Shown piece by piece: positions 20,917 to 31,508 of a DNA stretch of 43,195 bases; positions within the stretch are counted from its first letter, which is position 1, and the number at the start of each line of letters is the position of its first letter. A program made the translations under genes and the position numbers. The notes beneath the pieces are model-generated. The model did no database searches, was not told where the DNA came from, and was given only the letters and a program-made list of their open reading frames with translations. This stretch comes from Adlercreutzia sp. ZJ473 (lineage in GTDB: Bacteria > Actinomycetota > Coriobacteriia > Coriobacteriales > Eggerthellaceae): contig NZ_JAAVTO010000018.1 of the NCBI RefSeq assembly GCF_013185065.1, positions 1 to 43,195 of the forward strand. The letters are read 5' to 3'.

Positions 20917-22507
20917 GCAGGCATGAGCCCGTCATCTCGCCGGGCGCCGCGAGCCCCACGGCGGCGAGCAGCGTGGGCGCGATGTCGGCCAGGCACCCGT
21001 CCTCCCCGCTCAGGCCAAGGCCCGCCTCCGTCTCGTCCACCAGGACGAACGGCACGGGCGCCGTGGTGTGGGCCGTATGCGGCGTGCCGTCCGGCGCGAT
21101 CATCTTGTCGGCGTTGCCGTGGTCGGCCGTGACGAACGCCACGCCGCCCTTGCGCGCCACCGCGTCGAGCACGCGCCCCACGCCCGCGTCGACCGCCTCG
21201 ACGGCAGCCACCGCGGCGGGGATCACGCCGGTGTGCCCCACCATGTCGCAGTTCGCGAAGTTCACGATGTACACGTCGGCCTCGTCGGCGTCGATGGCCG
21301 CAGCGAGCGCCTCGGCCACCTCGGGCTCGCTCATCTCCGGCTTGAGGTCGTAGGTCGCCACCTTCGGGCTCGCGATGAGCTTGCGCTCCTCGCCCGCCTT
21401 CTCCTCCTCGCGCCCGCCGTTCAGGAAGAACGTCACGTGGGCGTACTTCTCGGTCTCCGCGATGTGGTACTGGCCAAGCCCCGCGTCAGCCAGCACGTCG
21501 GCCAGCACGTTGTCGGGGAACTCCTTCGGGAAGGCCACCGCCGCCGCGATCTCGGGGTCGTACTCGGTGAGGCACACGAACTTGACCTGCGGCCAGAAGG
21601 CGCGCTCGAAGCCCGCGAAGCCCTCGTCCGTGAGGGCGCGCGTGATCTCGCGCGCGCGGTCGGGGCGGAAGTTGAAGAAGATCACCGCGTCGCCGTCGCG
21701 CATGCCGCGGTCGGCGAGGGCCACGGGCACCACGAACTCGTCGGTCACGCCGTCGGCGTACGACGCCTCCATGGCCTCGACGGGGCCGAGCTGCGTGAGG
21801 TTCGCGGCGCTTACGAGCGTGTCGTAGGCGCGCTCGACGCGATCCCAGCGGTTGTCGCGGTCCATGGCGTAGTAGCGCCCCTCGATGGAGGCGACCTCCA
21901 TCACGCAGCCGCTCTCGGGCGCCTCTGCCCCAAGCCGCCCGATGACCTCGGCGAGCTCGCGTACGTACCCCGCGCCGCTCGAGGGCGGCACGTCGCGGCC
22001 GTCCATGAAGCAGTGCACCATGACGTGCGGCACGCCCGCGTCGCGCGCCGCCTCGAGCAGCGCGTAGAGGTGGGCGTTGGAGGAGTGCACGCCGCCGTCG
22101 CTCAGGAGCCCCATGAGGTGCAGCGCCGCGCCCGGCGCCTTCGCCGCCTCGAACGCCGCCGTGATCTCGGGGTTCGTGACGATGGAGCCGTCTGCGCACG
22201 CGCGGTTGATGCGCGTGAGCTCCTGGAACACCACGCGCCCCGCGCCGATGTTGAGGTGCCCCACCTCGGAGTTGCCCATCTGGCCCGCCGGGAGGCCCAC
22301 GGCCTCGCCCGACGCCTCGAGGCGCACCCAGGGGCGCGTGGCGAACAGCTCGTCGAGCACGGGGGTCTTCGCGAGCGAGATGGCGTTCCCCTCCCCCGGC
22401 TCCTCGAGGCCGAAGCCGTCCATGATGATGAGGCACGCCGGGAGGCGCAGGGACGCGCGGTCCGCGCCCTGCGCCCCCCTTCCTTCGTTAAGCTGCTCAG
22501 ACGCCAT
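20906..22507 (-). CDS. gpmI: 2,3-bisphosphoglycerate-independent phosphoglycerate mutase
   Basis: A 533-residue iPGM interconverting 3- and 2-phosphoglycerate. It shows the alkaline-phosphatase-fold motifs LIIMDGFGL, GQMGNSEVGHLNIGAGRVVFQ (the metal/phosphoserine segment), HCFMDGRDVPPSS, MDRDNRWDR, FFNFRPDRAREITRAL, EKYAHVTFFLNGG, NCDMVGHTG and TADHGNADKM. A short N-terminal extension (about 20 residues) precedes the usual start. It begins right at the tpiA stop (adjacent bases), so the two are coupled. Confidence 0.97.
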   Translation of the reverse strand: MASEQLNEGRGAQGADRASLRLPACLIIMDGFGLEEPGEGNAISLAKTPVLDELFATRPWVRLEASGEAVGLPAGQMGNSEVGHLNIGAGRVVFQELTRINRACADGSIVTNPEITAAFEAAKAPGAALHLMGLLSDGGVHSSNAHLYALLEAARDAGVPHVMVHCFMDGRDVPPSSGAGYVRELAEVIGRLGAEAPESGCVMEVASIEGRYYAMDRDNRWDRVERAYDTLVSAANLTQLGPVEAMEASYADGVTDEFVVPVALADRGMRDGDAVIFFNFRPDRAREITRALTDEGFAGFERAFWPQVKFVCLTEYDPEIAAAVAFPKEFPDNVLADVLADAGLGQYHIAETEKYAHVTFFLNGGREEEKAGEERKLIASPKVATYDLKPEMSEPEVAEALAAAIDADEADVYIVNFANCDMVGHTGVIPAAVAAVEAVDAGVGRVLDAVARKGGVAFVTADHGNADKMIAPDGTPHTAHTTAPVPFVLVDETEAGLGLSGEDGCLADIAPTLLAAVGLAAPGEMTGSCLLAS

Positions 22508-23278
22508 CTACATCGCTGCCTTCACGATCTCGATGAACGACTTCGCCTTGAGCGACGCGCCGCCGATGAGGCCGCCGTCGATGTCGGGCTCGGCGAGCAG
22601 GAGCGCGGCGTTGCCCTCGTTCATGGAGCCGCCGTAGAGCACGCGCATGGCGTCGGCCGTCTTGTCGGTGTAGATCTCGGCGAGCGTGGCGCGCACCGCC
22701 GCGCACACCTCCTCGGCCTGCTCGGGGGTGGCGGTGCGGCCGGTGCCGATGGCCCAGATGGGCTCGTAGGCCACGACCGCGCTCTTCGCCGCCGCCTCGT
22801 CCACGCCGGCGAACGCCGCGCGCACCTGGGCGCACACGTACTCGAGGTACGAGCCCTCGTCGCGCACGGCGAGCGACTCGCCCACGCACACGATGGGCTT
22901 GATGCCGCCGTCGACGAGCGCCTTGACCTTCTTGTTCACGTCCTCGTTCGTCTCGCCGAACAGCCCGCGGCGCTCCGAGTGGCCCACGATGCACCACTCG
23001 CAGCCGATCTCGCGCAGCATCTCGATCGAGATCTCGCCCGTGTAGGCGCCCTTCGGCTCCCAGTAGACGTTCTGCGCGCCCACGCCCACCTTCAGATGGT
23101 CGAACTCGAACACGTTCACCACCGGCTTGAGGTCGACGTACGGCGGGCACACCGCCACGTCGACGAGCTCGAGCCAGTCGCGGTAGAAGTCGTACGAGAT
23201 CTCCTGCGCGAGCACCACGGCCTCGCCGATGGTGTTGTTCATCTTCCAGTTGCCCGCGATGAGGTTCTTTCTGGTCAT
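22508..23278 (-). CDS. tpiA: Triosephosphate isomerase
   Basis: A 256-residue TIM-barrel enzyme interconverting dihydroxyacetone phosphate and glyceraldehyde 3-phosphate. Catalytic motifs are GNWKMNN (Asn/Lys near 11-13), IVGHSERR (His near 100), AYEPIWAIGTG (catalytic Glu near 172) and YGGSMNEGNA, IDGGLIGGASL phosphate-binding loops. ATG 23278 with AAAGGA upstream is chosen over the GTG at 23293. It lies between pgk and gpmI in the glycolytic operon. Confidence 0.97.
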   Translation of the reverse strand: MTRKNLIAGNWKMNNTIGEAVVLAQEISYDFYRDWLELVDVAVCPPYVDLKPVVNVFEFDHLKVGVGAQNVYWEPKGAYTGEISIEMLREIGCEWCIVGHSERRGLFGETNEDVNKKVKALVDGGIKPIVCVGESLAVRDEGSYLEYVCAQVRAAFAGVDEAAAKSAVVAYEPIWAIGTGRTATPEQAEEVCAAVRATLAEIYTDKTADAMRVLYGGSMNEGNAALLLAEPDIDGGLIGGASLKAKSFIEIVKAAM

Positions 23279-23289
23279 GTGAGGTCCTT

Positions 23290-24466
<1,177 letters not shown>

Positions 24467-24480
<14 letters not shown>

Positions 24481-24706
24481 GTTCACTTCCTAGCAAATCG
24501 GGATCGTTCATGCCGCCGAGCGCGTGCATCAGCTCGCGCAGCATCTCAGTTTGCTCGCGCTGCGCGGCGGCGACCTGCCTTTGGGCCTCGGCGGCCTCCT
24601 TCAAAGCCTGCACCATCTCGAAGAACTTCCTCAAGACGAGCAGCACGACGGCGAAGGGGACCAGGTAGACCAGGGCGACCATGATGCTCGGGATCATGTT
24701 CTCCAT
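24467..24706 (-). CDS. Small membrane/coiled-coil protein leading the pgk operon
   Basis: A 79-residue protein of unknown function: one TM helix (SIMVALVYLVPFAVVLLVL, about 7-25) followed by a polar coiled coil (ALKEAAEAQRQVAAAQREQTE) and an acidic tail. ATG 24706 has AAAGGAGG ten bases upstream, and the 3' end overlaps pgk by 14 bp, so it is translated with the glycolytic genes. It is preceded by a terminator, making it the first gene of the orf79-pgk-tpiA-gpmI unit. Nothing indicates a metabolic role. Confidence 0.7.
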
Positions 24707-24726
24707 AGGACGAGCACCTCCTTTGC

Positions 24727-24763
24727 AGAAAAGCCCCGGGGGCCGATCAGGAACCCGGGGCTT
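24727..24763 (-). terminator. Terminator between gapA and the pgk operon
   Basis: AAGCCCCGGG (24731-24740) pairs with CCCGGGGCTT (24754-24763); the reverse strand continues TTTTCTGC. Confidence 0.8.
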
Positions 24764-24967
24764 AGCAGATCGTGAATCGCACGTTGAAGGATCGCAGGTC
24801 GTTCGCAACGTCGCAGGTCAGTGTGACGTTACAGGTCGTTCGTAACGTCAGCGAGCGACGCTGAAGTGCCCGAGATAGCCCCGCCGCAGCACCAAGCGTA
24901 CTTCGTACGCGCCGAGTGCTGCACAAGGGGCAAGGACGGGTGCTTCGGCGCCGCGCAGCGTCGAGCA

Positions 24968-24995
24968 TTCCGCCGTTGCGCCAGCAACGGCGGAA
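24968..24995 (-). other. 12-bp perfect hairpin right after gapA
   Basis: TTCCGCCGTTGC and GCAACGGCGGAA around a four-base loop, starting four bases past the gapA stop, without a T run. The following 200 bp (24765-24967) hold short GTCGCAGGTC/CGTTCGTAACGTC repeats and no gene; the true terminator is at 24727-24763. Confidence 0.6.
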
Positions 24996-24999
24996 CAAC

Positions 25000-26013
<1,014 letters not shown>

Positions 26014-26066
26014 TCACAAGATACTCCTTGAAAACCCTTGCTCAGGGCTGATTACCTGACCCATAC

Positions 26067-26072
26067 AGCATA
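26067..26072 (-). promoter_or_regulatory. Candidate extended -10 for gapA
   Basis: TGCTATGCT on the reverse strand (box 26067-26072), about 66 bp before the gapA start, in the 108-bp gap after whiA. No convincing -35. Confidence 0.4.
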
Positions 26073-26109
26073 GCACGCCGCGCGCCGAATCGGCGGGCGC
26101 GTGTTAGCT

Positions 26110-27057
26110 TCAGTATACGCGCTCCTCCCCCGCTATCTCGCGGGCCATCTGCTCGAGGCGGCGGACGCGGTGGTAGACGGCCGACTTCGACAGCGGCGGC
26201 GACGAGTGGCTCCCGAGCTCCTTGAGCGACGCGTCGGGGAAGGTGACGCGCAGGCGGATGAACTCCTGGAGCGCGGGCGGGAGGTTCTCCATGCCGTAGC
26301 GCTCGAGCACGGTGCGGATGGTGAAGAGCTGCTCCACCGCGGCGTTCGACGCCTTCTGCTGGTTGGCGAGCTCGGCGTTGATGGCGCGGTTCACGTCGTT
26401 GCGCACCGACTTCACCACGCGCTGCTCCTCCATGAACAGGGCCGACGCGTGCGCGCCCACGAACGCCAGGAACTCCAGGATGGCGTTTCCGCTCTTCAGG
26501 TAGACCATGTACGAGCTGCGGCGCTGCATGACGCGCGCGGTGATGTCCTTCTCGGCCATGAGGGCCACGAGCCCCTCCGCGAGCTCCTCGCTCTCCACGG
26601 TGATCTCGAAGTGGAAGTCGCTCTTAGGGTTCGAGATGAAGCCCGACCCCAAAAACGCCCCGCGCAGGTACGCCGCCGCGCAGCACTGCTTCGCCACGAG
26701 CTCGGGCTTGACGCCGAGCTCGAGGCCGTCCTCGGGCGAGAGCACGCCCATGTCGCGCAGCGCGGGGGCCAGCGCGGGCTGCGCGGGGACCTCGATGAGG
26801 TAGTTCGGCGTCTTGTGCAGCACGCTGCGGCGCACGGTGAGGTCGGTCTTGAGCTGGTAGAGCGTGTGCAGGAGGCGGATGATGAGGCGCGCCACGGAGG
26901 GCACGTCGGTGGCCACCTCCATGCGGTAGCGCCCCGGGCCGCTCACGAACAGCGTGCCCTCGATGCGCACGAGCGCGGCGAGCGTGGCCTTCTCGCAGTG
27001 CGAGCACTCGGGCGCGACGTGGGCGATCTCGTCCTTCACATCTGAGGTAAACGACAT
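26110..27057 (-). CDS. whiA: DNA-binding protein WhiA
   Basis: A 315-residue WhiA: an N-terminal degenerate LAGLIDADG-like domain (AAYLRGAFLGSGFISNP near 128-144, FHFEI) and a C-terminal helix-turn-helix (LPPALQEFIRLRVTFPDASLKELG SHSSPPLSKSAVYHRVRRLE, about 255-305). In streptomycetes it controls sporulation with WhiB; in other Gram-positives it affects division and chromosome segregation. It sits in the widely conserved rapZ-yvcK-whiA order, nine bases after yvcK. Confidence 0.96.
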   Translation of the reverse strand: MSFTSDVKDEIAHVAPECSHCEKATLAALVRIEGTLFVSGPGRYRMEVATDVPSVARLIIRLLHTLYQLKTDLTVRRSVLHKTPNYLIEVPAQPALAPALRDMGVLSPEDGLELGVKPELVAKQCCAAAYLRGAFLGSGFISNPKSDFHFEITVESEELAEGLVALMAEKDITARVMQRRSSYMVYLKSGNAILEFLAFVGAHASALFMEEQRVVKSVRNDVNRAINAELANQQKASNAAVEQLFTIRTVLERYGMENLPPALQEFIRLRVTFPDASLKELGSHSSPPLSKSAVYHRVRRLEQMAREIAGEERVY

Positions 27058-27066
27058 GCCGAAGCC

Positions 27067-28215
27067 CTACCCCCGCCTCGCCTGCATGAGCTTGACGACC
27101 TGCAGAAGCGCGTTGCGCAGCGCCTCGGGGGAATGCCAGGTGGGGCGCTCGGCGTCGGCGAGGTCGCGCGCGAGGACCACCGGGCCCATCGACTGGATGG
27201 CCTGGAGGTCGTGGTAGTTGATGGACACGGGCCGCACCTTGCCCGCAAGGCGCGCGTCGTCGAGGCCGGCGGTGGAGGCGTGGTCGGAGTCGCGCCCCGT
27301 CATGGCGTTGAAGCGGTCGTTCGCCGGGCTGTCGGCGCGCAGCGGCACGCGCGTGTGCACGAGCACGTAGTCCACGAGCCCCGCCATGCCGTGGTCCATG
27401 AGCGCCTCCACGTGCTCGCGCGCGGTGAGGCCCCACGTCTCGCCCTGCACGTCGGCGAGCGAGCACACGAAGAGGACGCGCCCGCGCGAGGCGCGGATGG
27501 CGTCGACGATGCCGGGCACGAGCAGGTTGGGGATGATGGAGGTGAACAGCGACCCGGGGCCGAGCACGATGAGGTCGGCCTCGCGCAGCGCGACGAGCGC
27601 CGGCTCGTAGGCGGTGATGCCGCCGCCCACCGCGGGCGCGCACAGGCGCACGCGCTCGAGCGCCGTGTGCGAGTGGCACGCCACCGCCTGCCCGTCGAGC
27701 TCGCGCCCGTCGCGCGTGGTGGCCGCGAGCGTCACGTGGTCGAGCGTGGAGGGGTACACGTGCCCCTGCGCGTCGACGAGGCGCTCGCAGATGCGGATGG
27801 CCTCGGGGAACGAGCCGCACGCGTCCTCGAGCGCAGCGAGCATGAGGTTGCCGAGCGCGTGGTCGCGCGCCACGGCGAAGCGGTACTTGAACGCGCGCAC
27901 GAGGGGATCCTGCGGGTCGCGCGCGAACGCGGCGATGCACTTGCGGATGTCGCCGGGGGGCGTGACGTCGGCCTCCTCGCGCAGGATGCCCGTCGAGCCG
28001 CCGTCGTCGGCCATGGCCACCACCGCGCTCGTCTCGACGCCGAGCGAGAGCAGCGTGCGGATGGACATGGGCGCGCCCGTGCCGCCGCCGACCACCACGG
28101 CGCGCAGGCGCTGCCCGCCGTGCGCGAGCGCGTCGAGGCGCGGCAGCTTGCCGCGGAGCGCCGAGAACGACCCGGTGGCTGACGGGTCGACGCGGAACGG
28201 ATGCTTGGCAGCCAT
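27067..28215 (-). CDS. yvcK: Gluconeogenesis factor YvcK / CofD-like protein
   Basis: A 382-residue YvcK-family protein, a UDP-sugar-binding regulator of carbon flux and cell-wall growth. Motifs are VVVGGGTGAPMSIR (near 41-54), MADDGGSTGILRE, PPGDIRKCI, GHALGN-like DHALGNLMLAAL, ILGPGSLFTSIIPNLLV and FVCSLADVQGET. It has about 40 extra N-terminal residues compared with the usual start near the glycine-rich loop. ATG 28213-28215 with GGCGGAAG; longer frames extend into rapZ's repetitive 3' end and are not credible. Confidence 0.94.
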   Translation of the reverse strand: MAAKHPFRVDPSATGSFSALRGKLPRLDALAHGGQRLRAVVVGGGTGAPMSIRTLLSLGVETSAVVAMADDGGSTGILREEADVTPPGDIRKCIAAFARDPQDPLVRAFKYRFAVARDHALGNLMLAALEDACGSFPEAIRICERLVDAQGHVYPSTLDHVTLAATTRDGRELDGQAVACHSHTALERVRLCAPAVGGGITAYEPALVALREADLIVLGPGSLFTSIIPNLLVPGIVDAIRASRGRVLFVCSLADVQGETWGLTAREHVEALMDHGMAGLVDYVLVHTRVPLRADSPANDRFNAMTGRDSDHASTAGLDDARLAGKVRPVSINYHDLQAIQSMGPVVLARDLADAERPTWHSPEALRNALLQVVKLMQARRG

Positions 28216-28226
28216 GGCGCTTCCGC

Positions 28227-29300
28227 CTAGCGCGCGCCCGCGGGGGCGGGGGTGGCGGCGGGGGCGGCCTCGGAGGCCGTCGCGGAGCCGGTAGCGGCCT
28301 CGGCGGCCGCGGGGGCGGGAGCGGGGACTCCGCCAACGGCCGCGTCCGCCTCCGCGCGCACGTCGGGCGACTCGGCGAGCACCGCCGCGCCCACGTGGCG
28401 GTCGGCCAGCTTGAGGTCGCGGTGCGCCACCGACACGCGGTAGCCCTTGGTCTTGAGGTAGTCGCCCGTCGACTCGGCGAGCGCCACGCTGCGGTGCTGC
28501 CCGCCCGTGCACCCCACGGCGATGGCGAGCTGCTGCTTGCCCTCGGCCACGTAGCCCGGCATCACCACGTCGAGCAGGTCGTGCCAGCGGTGCCGGAACT
28601 CGATCGTCTCCTCGCGCAGCATCACGAAGTCGCGCACCGGCGCGTCGAGGCCCGTCAGGGGGCGCAGCTCGGGGTCGTAGTAGGGGTTCGGCAGGAAGCG
28701 CACGTCCATCACGAGGTCGGCGTCGAGCGGCGCGCCGTGCTTGAACCCGAACGAGTACACCGTGACGGCGAGGCCGCGGCGCTCGCTGCCGGTGCCGAAG
28801 AGCGAGCGGATGGTGGTGCGCAGCTTCTGCGGCAGCATCTCGGTGGTGTTGATCACGTGGTCGGAGGCGTCATGCAGGTCCATGAGCAGCTGCCGCTCGC
28901 GCTGGATGCCCTGGGCGATGGTGGTGCCGTCGGTGCACAGCGGGTGCCGGCGGCGGCTCGACTTGTAGCGCGCGACGAGCTTCTCGTCGTCGGCGTCGAG
29001 GAAGAGCATGCGGTAGTCGACGCCCTCCTCGCGCAGGCGCCCCAGCTGCGCGTCGAGCGAGCCGAAGTAGCCGCCGTTGCGCGCGTCGCACACCACGGCG
29101 AGGCGCTTGCGCTCGCCTTCCCCGCCCGGGCGCTCGTTCAGCTCGATCAGGTTGCCGATGAGGCTCGCCGGCAGGTTGTCCACGCAGAAGTACCCCAGGT
29201 CCTCGAACACGTGCATGGCCTCGGTTCGCCCCGCGCCGCTCATGCCGGTGACGATCACCAGGTCGGGCATGTTCTCCAGGTCCACGTGCTCCTCAGTCAT
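28227..29300 (-). CDS. rapZ: RNase adapter protein RapZ with Ala/Pro-rich tail
   Basis: A 357-residue RapZ/YvcJ-family P-loop protein; in E. coli it delivers GlmZ sRNA to RNase E, in Gram-positives the role is less clear. Walker A is GMSGAGRTEA (Arg in place of the usual Lys), then CVDNLPASLI, FLDADDEKLVARYKSSRRRHPL, and the C-terminal domain AIGCTGGQHRSV-like IAVGCTGGQHRSVALAE. Residues after about 315 form an Ala/Pro-rich low-complexity tail (for example PAPAAAEAATGSATASEAAP) absent from typical 285-residue members. Its ATG overlaps the uvrC stop by eight bases. Confidence 0.95.
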   Translation of the reverse strand: MTEEHVDLENMPDLVIVTGMSGAGRTEAMHVFEDLGYFCVDNLPASLIGNLIELNERPGGEGERKRLAVVCDARNGGYFGSLDAQLGRLREEGVDYRMLFLDADDEKLVARYKSSRRRHPLCTDGTTIAQGIQRERQLLMDLHDASDHVINTTEMLPQKLRTTIRSLFGTGSERRGLAVTVYSFGFKHGAPLDADLVMDVRFLPNPYYDPELRPLTGLDAPVRDFVMLREETIEFRHRWHDLLDVVMPGYVAEGKQQLAIAVGCTGGQHRSVALAESTGDYLKTKGYRVSVAHRDLKLADRHVGAAVLAESPDVRAEADAAVGGVPAPAPAAAEAATGSATASEAAPAATPAPAGAR

Positions 29301-31389
29301 GGGCGCCTCCTTCGGTCGCGGCGCGCGCAAGCGCGTCCTCAGCGGTTCTCTTGTCCTCATTATACTGCTCGATCACGCGCACGAGCTCCTCGGCCACCTC
29401 GTCGGGCACCACGTGCGCCGCCTTGACCTCCTCGAGCGTGGCGGCCTTGAGGCTCTTGAACGACTTGAAGTGCTTCATCAGGGCCTTCTTGCGCACGGGG
29501 CCGAGGCCCGCCACGTCGTCGAGGATGGAGGCCGTCATGCCCTTGCCGCGCAGCTCGCGGTGGAACGTGATGGCGAAGCGGTGGGCCTCGTCGCGCACCT
29601 GCTTCACCAGGTACAGGCTCGCGCTGCCGCCGGGCAGGACCACGGGCCCGGTGTCCTGCCAGGGCACGAAGAGCTCCTCGTCGCGCTTGGCCAGGCCGCA
29701 CAGCGCAATCCCTGTGACCCCCATCTCCTCGAACATCTTGAGCGCGGCGGTGAGCTGGGGCTTTCCGCCGTCGAGGATGATGAGGTCGGGCTTCTTGCCG
29801 AAGCGCTCGTCGGCCATGCGCGCGGGCGCGTAGCGGCGGCTCATGACCTCCTGCATGGAGAGGAAGTCGTTCGCCTCGTCGAGCGGCGTCTTGATCTTGA
29901 AGCGCCGGTACTGGTTCTTGTCGGGCTTGCCGCCCGTGAACACCACCATGGAGGCCACCGTGTAGGAGCCGTGGATGGTGGAGATGTCGAAGCACTCGAT
30001 GCGCATCGGCGGGCCGTCGAGCGCGAGCGCGCTCTCGAGCTGCAGGAGCGCGTCGTTGATGCGCTTGTCGTCGTAGTTCGTGCGCACCTTGTAGCGCATG
30101 AGCGTGTGCTTGGCGTTCGTCTCCGCCATGCCCACGAGCTCGGACTTCTCCCCCTTCTTCGGGGCGGTGAAGCGCACCTTCGCCCCGTGCGCCGAGCCGA
30201 GCTTGCCCGTGAGCCACTCCTCCATGGCGCCGGCGTCCTCGGGCAGCTCCCGCACGATCACCTCGTGCGGGATCGAGGTGGTGGCGTCGTAGTAGCGCAG
30301 CAGGAAGTTGTGCTGCAGGTCCTGGTCGGGCACGTCGCGCCCGCGGTTCAAGGTGAACTCGTTCGAGTTGATGATGCGCCCCTCGCGCACCATGAGCACG
30401 TGCGCGCCGGCCACCGTCTCCTCGCGGAAGAAGCCGATGACGTCGGCGTTGAGGTTGCGCGCGGACACGGCATGCTGCTTGTCGGTGAGCGAGCCGATGG
30501 TGTCGATGCGGCTCTTGATGCGCGCCGCGCGCTCGAAGTCCAGATCGGCGGCGGCGGCGCGCATGTCGGCGGAGAGCTCGTCGACGAACTCGCGGTGGTG
30601 CCCCGCGAGGAACCGCTCGACGCGGCGCACGTTCTCCGCGTACTCCTCGGGCGTGATCTGCCCGCAGCACGCGCCCGGCCCGAGCCCCACGTGGCAGTCG
30701 AAGCACGGGCGGATGGAGCCGTCGGGCGTGAGGAAGGTGCCGGGCGTGGCGGCCTCGCCCCTGCTTGCCAGCTTCTCCAGCTTGCGCGTGAGGTTGCGCC
30801 AGTCCGCGCAGCTCGCGGCGCAGATCGGCACCACGCGTCGCGCGATGTCGACCATCTCGCGCGCGGCGCGCGAGTCGGTGTAGGGCCCGAAGTAGCGCGT
30901 GGCGCTCTTGTGCCGCTCGCGCGTGTACTTGATGGCGGGGAACGCATCCCCCTTGGTGAGCGCGATGAAGGGATAGGACTTGTCGTCCTTGAAGTCCGCG
31001 TTGAAGAACGGGCTGTGCTGGTTGATGAGGTTCTTCTCGAGCACGAGCGACTCGTGCTCGTTATGCACCACGATGTACTCGAACGAGTCGATCTGGTCGA
31101 CGAGCAGCGGGATCTTGGCGCGGTCGTCCTGGAAGTTCACGTACTGGCGCATGCGCGCGCGCAGCTGCTTGGCCTTGCCCACGTAGATGACCTGGCCCGA
31201 CGCGTCCTTCCAGAGGTACACGCCCGGGAGCGTCGGCACCGCGTCGAGCTCCCGCTTGACGCGCGCGATCTTGGCGGCCTGGGTCTCGGGCGCGGCGGGC
31301 GCGGGCGCGGGAGCTGCGCCGGCGGGCGCGGGCGCGGGAGCGCCAGAGCCGACAGGCGCGGAGGCGGCGTTGTTCTCGAATTCTTCCAT
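29293..31389 (-). CDS. uvrC: Excinuclease ABC subunit C
   Basis: A 698-residue UvrC making the two incisions in nucleotide excision repair. After an unusual ~45-residue Ala/Pro/Gly-rich N-terminal extension comes the GIY-YIG nuclease (LPGVYLWKDASGQVIYVGKAK), a four-cysteine segment around CFDCHVGLGPGACCG, the UVR motif region (LDFERAARIKSRIDTI), the RNase-H-like second nuclease (IECFDISTIHGSYTVASMVVF, PDLIILDGGKPQL) and C-terminal helix-hairpin-helix motifs (VAGLGPVRKKALMKHF). It starts the uvrC-rapZ-yvcK-whiA unit. Confidence 0.96.
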   Translation of the reverse strand: MEEFENNAASAPVGSGAPAPAPAGAAPAPAPAAPETQAAKIARVKRELDAVPTLPGVYLWKDASGQVIYVGKAKQLRARMRQYVNFQDDRAKIPLLVDQIDSFEYIVVHNEHESLVLEKNLINQHSPFFNADFKDDKSYPFIALTKGDAFPAIKYTRERHKSATRYFGPYTDSRAAREMVDIARRVVPICAASCADWRNLTRKLEKLASRGEAATPGTFLTPDGSIRPCFDCHVGLGPGACCGQITPEEYAENVRRVERFLAGHHREFVDELSADMRAAAADLDFERAARIKSRIDTIGSLTDKQHAVSARNLNADVIGFFREETVAGAHVLMVREGRIINSNEFTLNRGRDVPDQDLQHNFLLRYYDATTSIPHEVIVRELPEDAGAMEEWLTGKLGSAHGAKVRFTAPKKGEKSELVGMAETNAKHTLMRYKVRTNYDDKRINDALLQLESALALDGPPMRIECFDISTIHGSYTVASMVVFTGGKPDKNQYRRFKIKTPLDEANDFLSMQEVMSRRYAPARMADERFGKKPDLIILDGGKPQLTAALKMFEEMGVTGIALCGLAKRDEELFVPWQDTGPVVLPGGSASLYLVKQVRDEAHRFAITFHRELRGKGMTASILDDVAGLGPVRKKALMKHFKSFKSLKAATLEEVKAAHVVPDEVAEELVRVIEQYNEDKRTAEDALARAATEGGAHD

Positions 31390-31396
31390 GCGGAAG

Positions 31397-31402
31397 AGTA
31401 TA
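31397..31402 (-). promoter_or_regulatory. -10 box for uvrC, possibly giving a leaderless mRNA
   Basis: Reverse-strand TATACT ends seven bases before the uvrC ATG (31387-31389), so transcription would begin at or within a base of the start codon. No ribosome site is visible. No clear -35. Confidence 0.45.
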
Positions 31403-31440
31403 GCGGTTCTCCCGCCGCCGCCGTCCGCCTGCGCGGCATT

Positions 31441-31491
31441 CTACAGATCGAGCGCCTTGCGCGCAGCGGTGGCGAGCTTGGCGACGACGAT
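31441..31491 (-). pseudogene. 3' remnant of an unidentified gene at the island edge
   Basis: The reverse strand reads IVVAKLATAARKALDL then TAG (31441-31443), with the GC-rich third positions of the host genome. Upstream it is cut off where the lower-GC sequence carrying the hybrid kinase begins (about 31492). It looks like the last 16 codons of a gene that once preceded uvrC. Short, so support is limited. Confidence 0.35.
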
Positions 31492-31508
31492 AGGCTATGA
31501 GAGACGAT

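Noticed and set aside
28216-28512. Longer N-terminus for YvcK
   Set aside because: The extra frame lies within rapZ, is Arg/Gly-rich, and the ATG at 28215 has a ribosome site.
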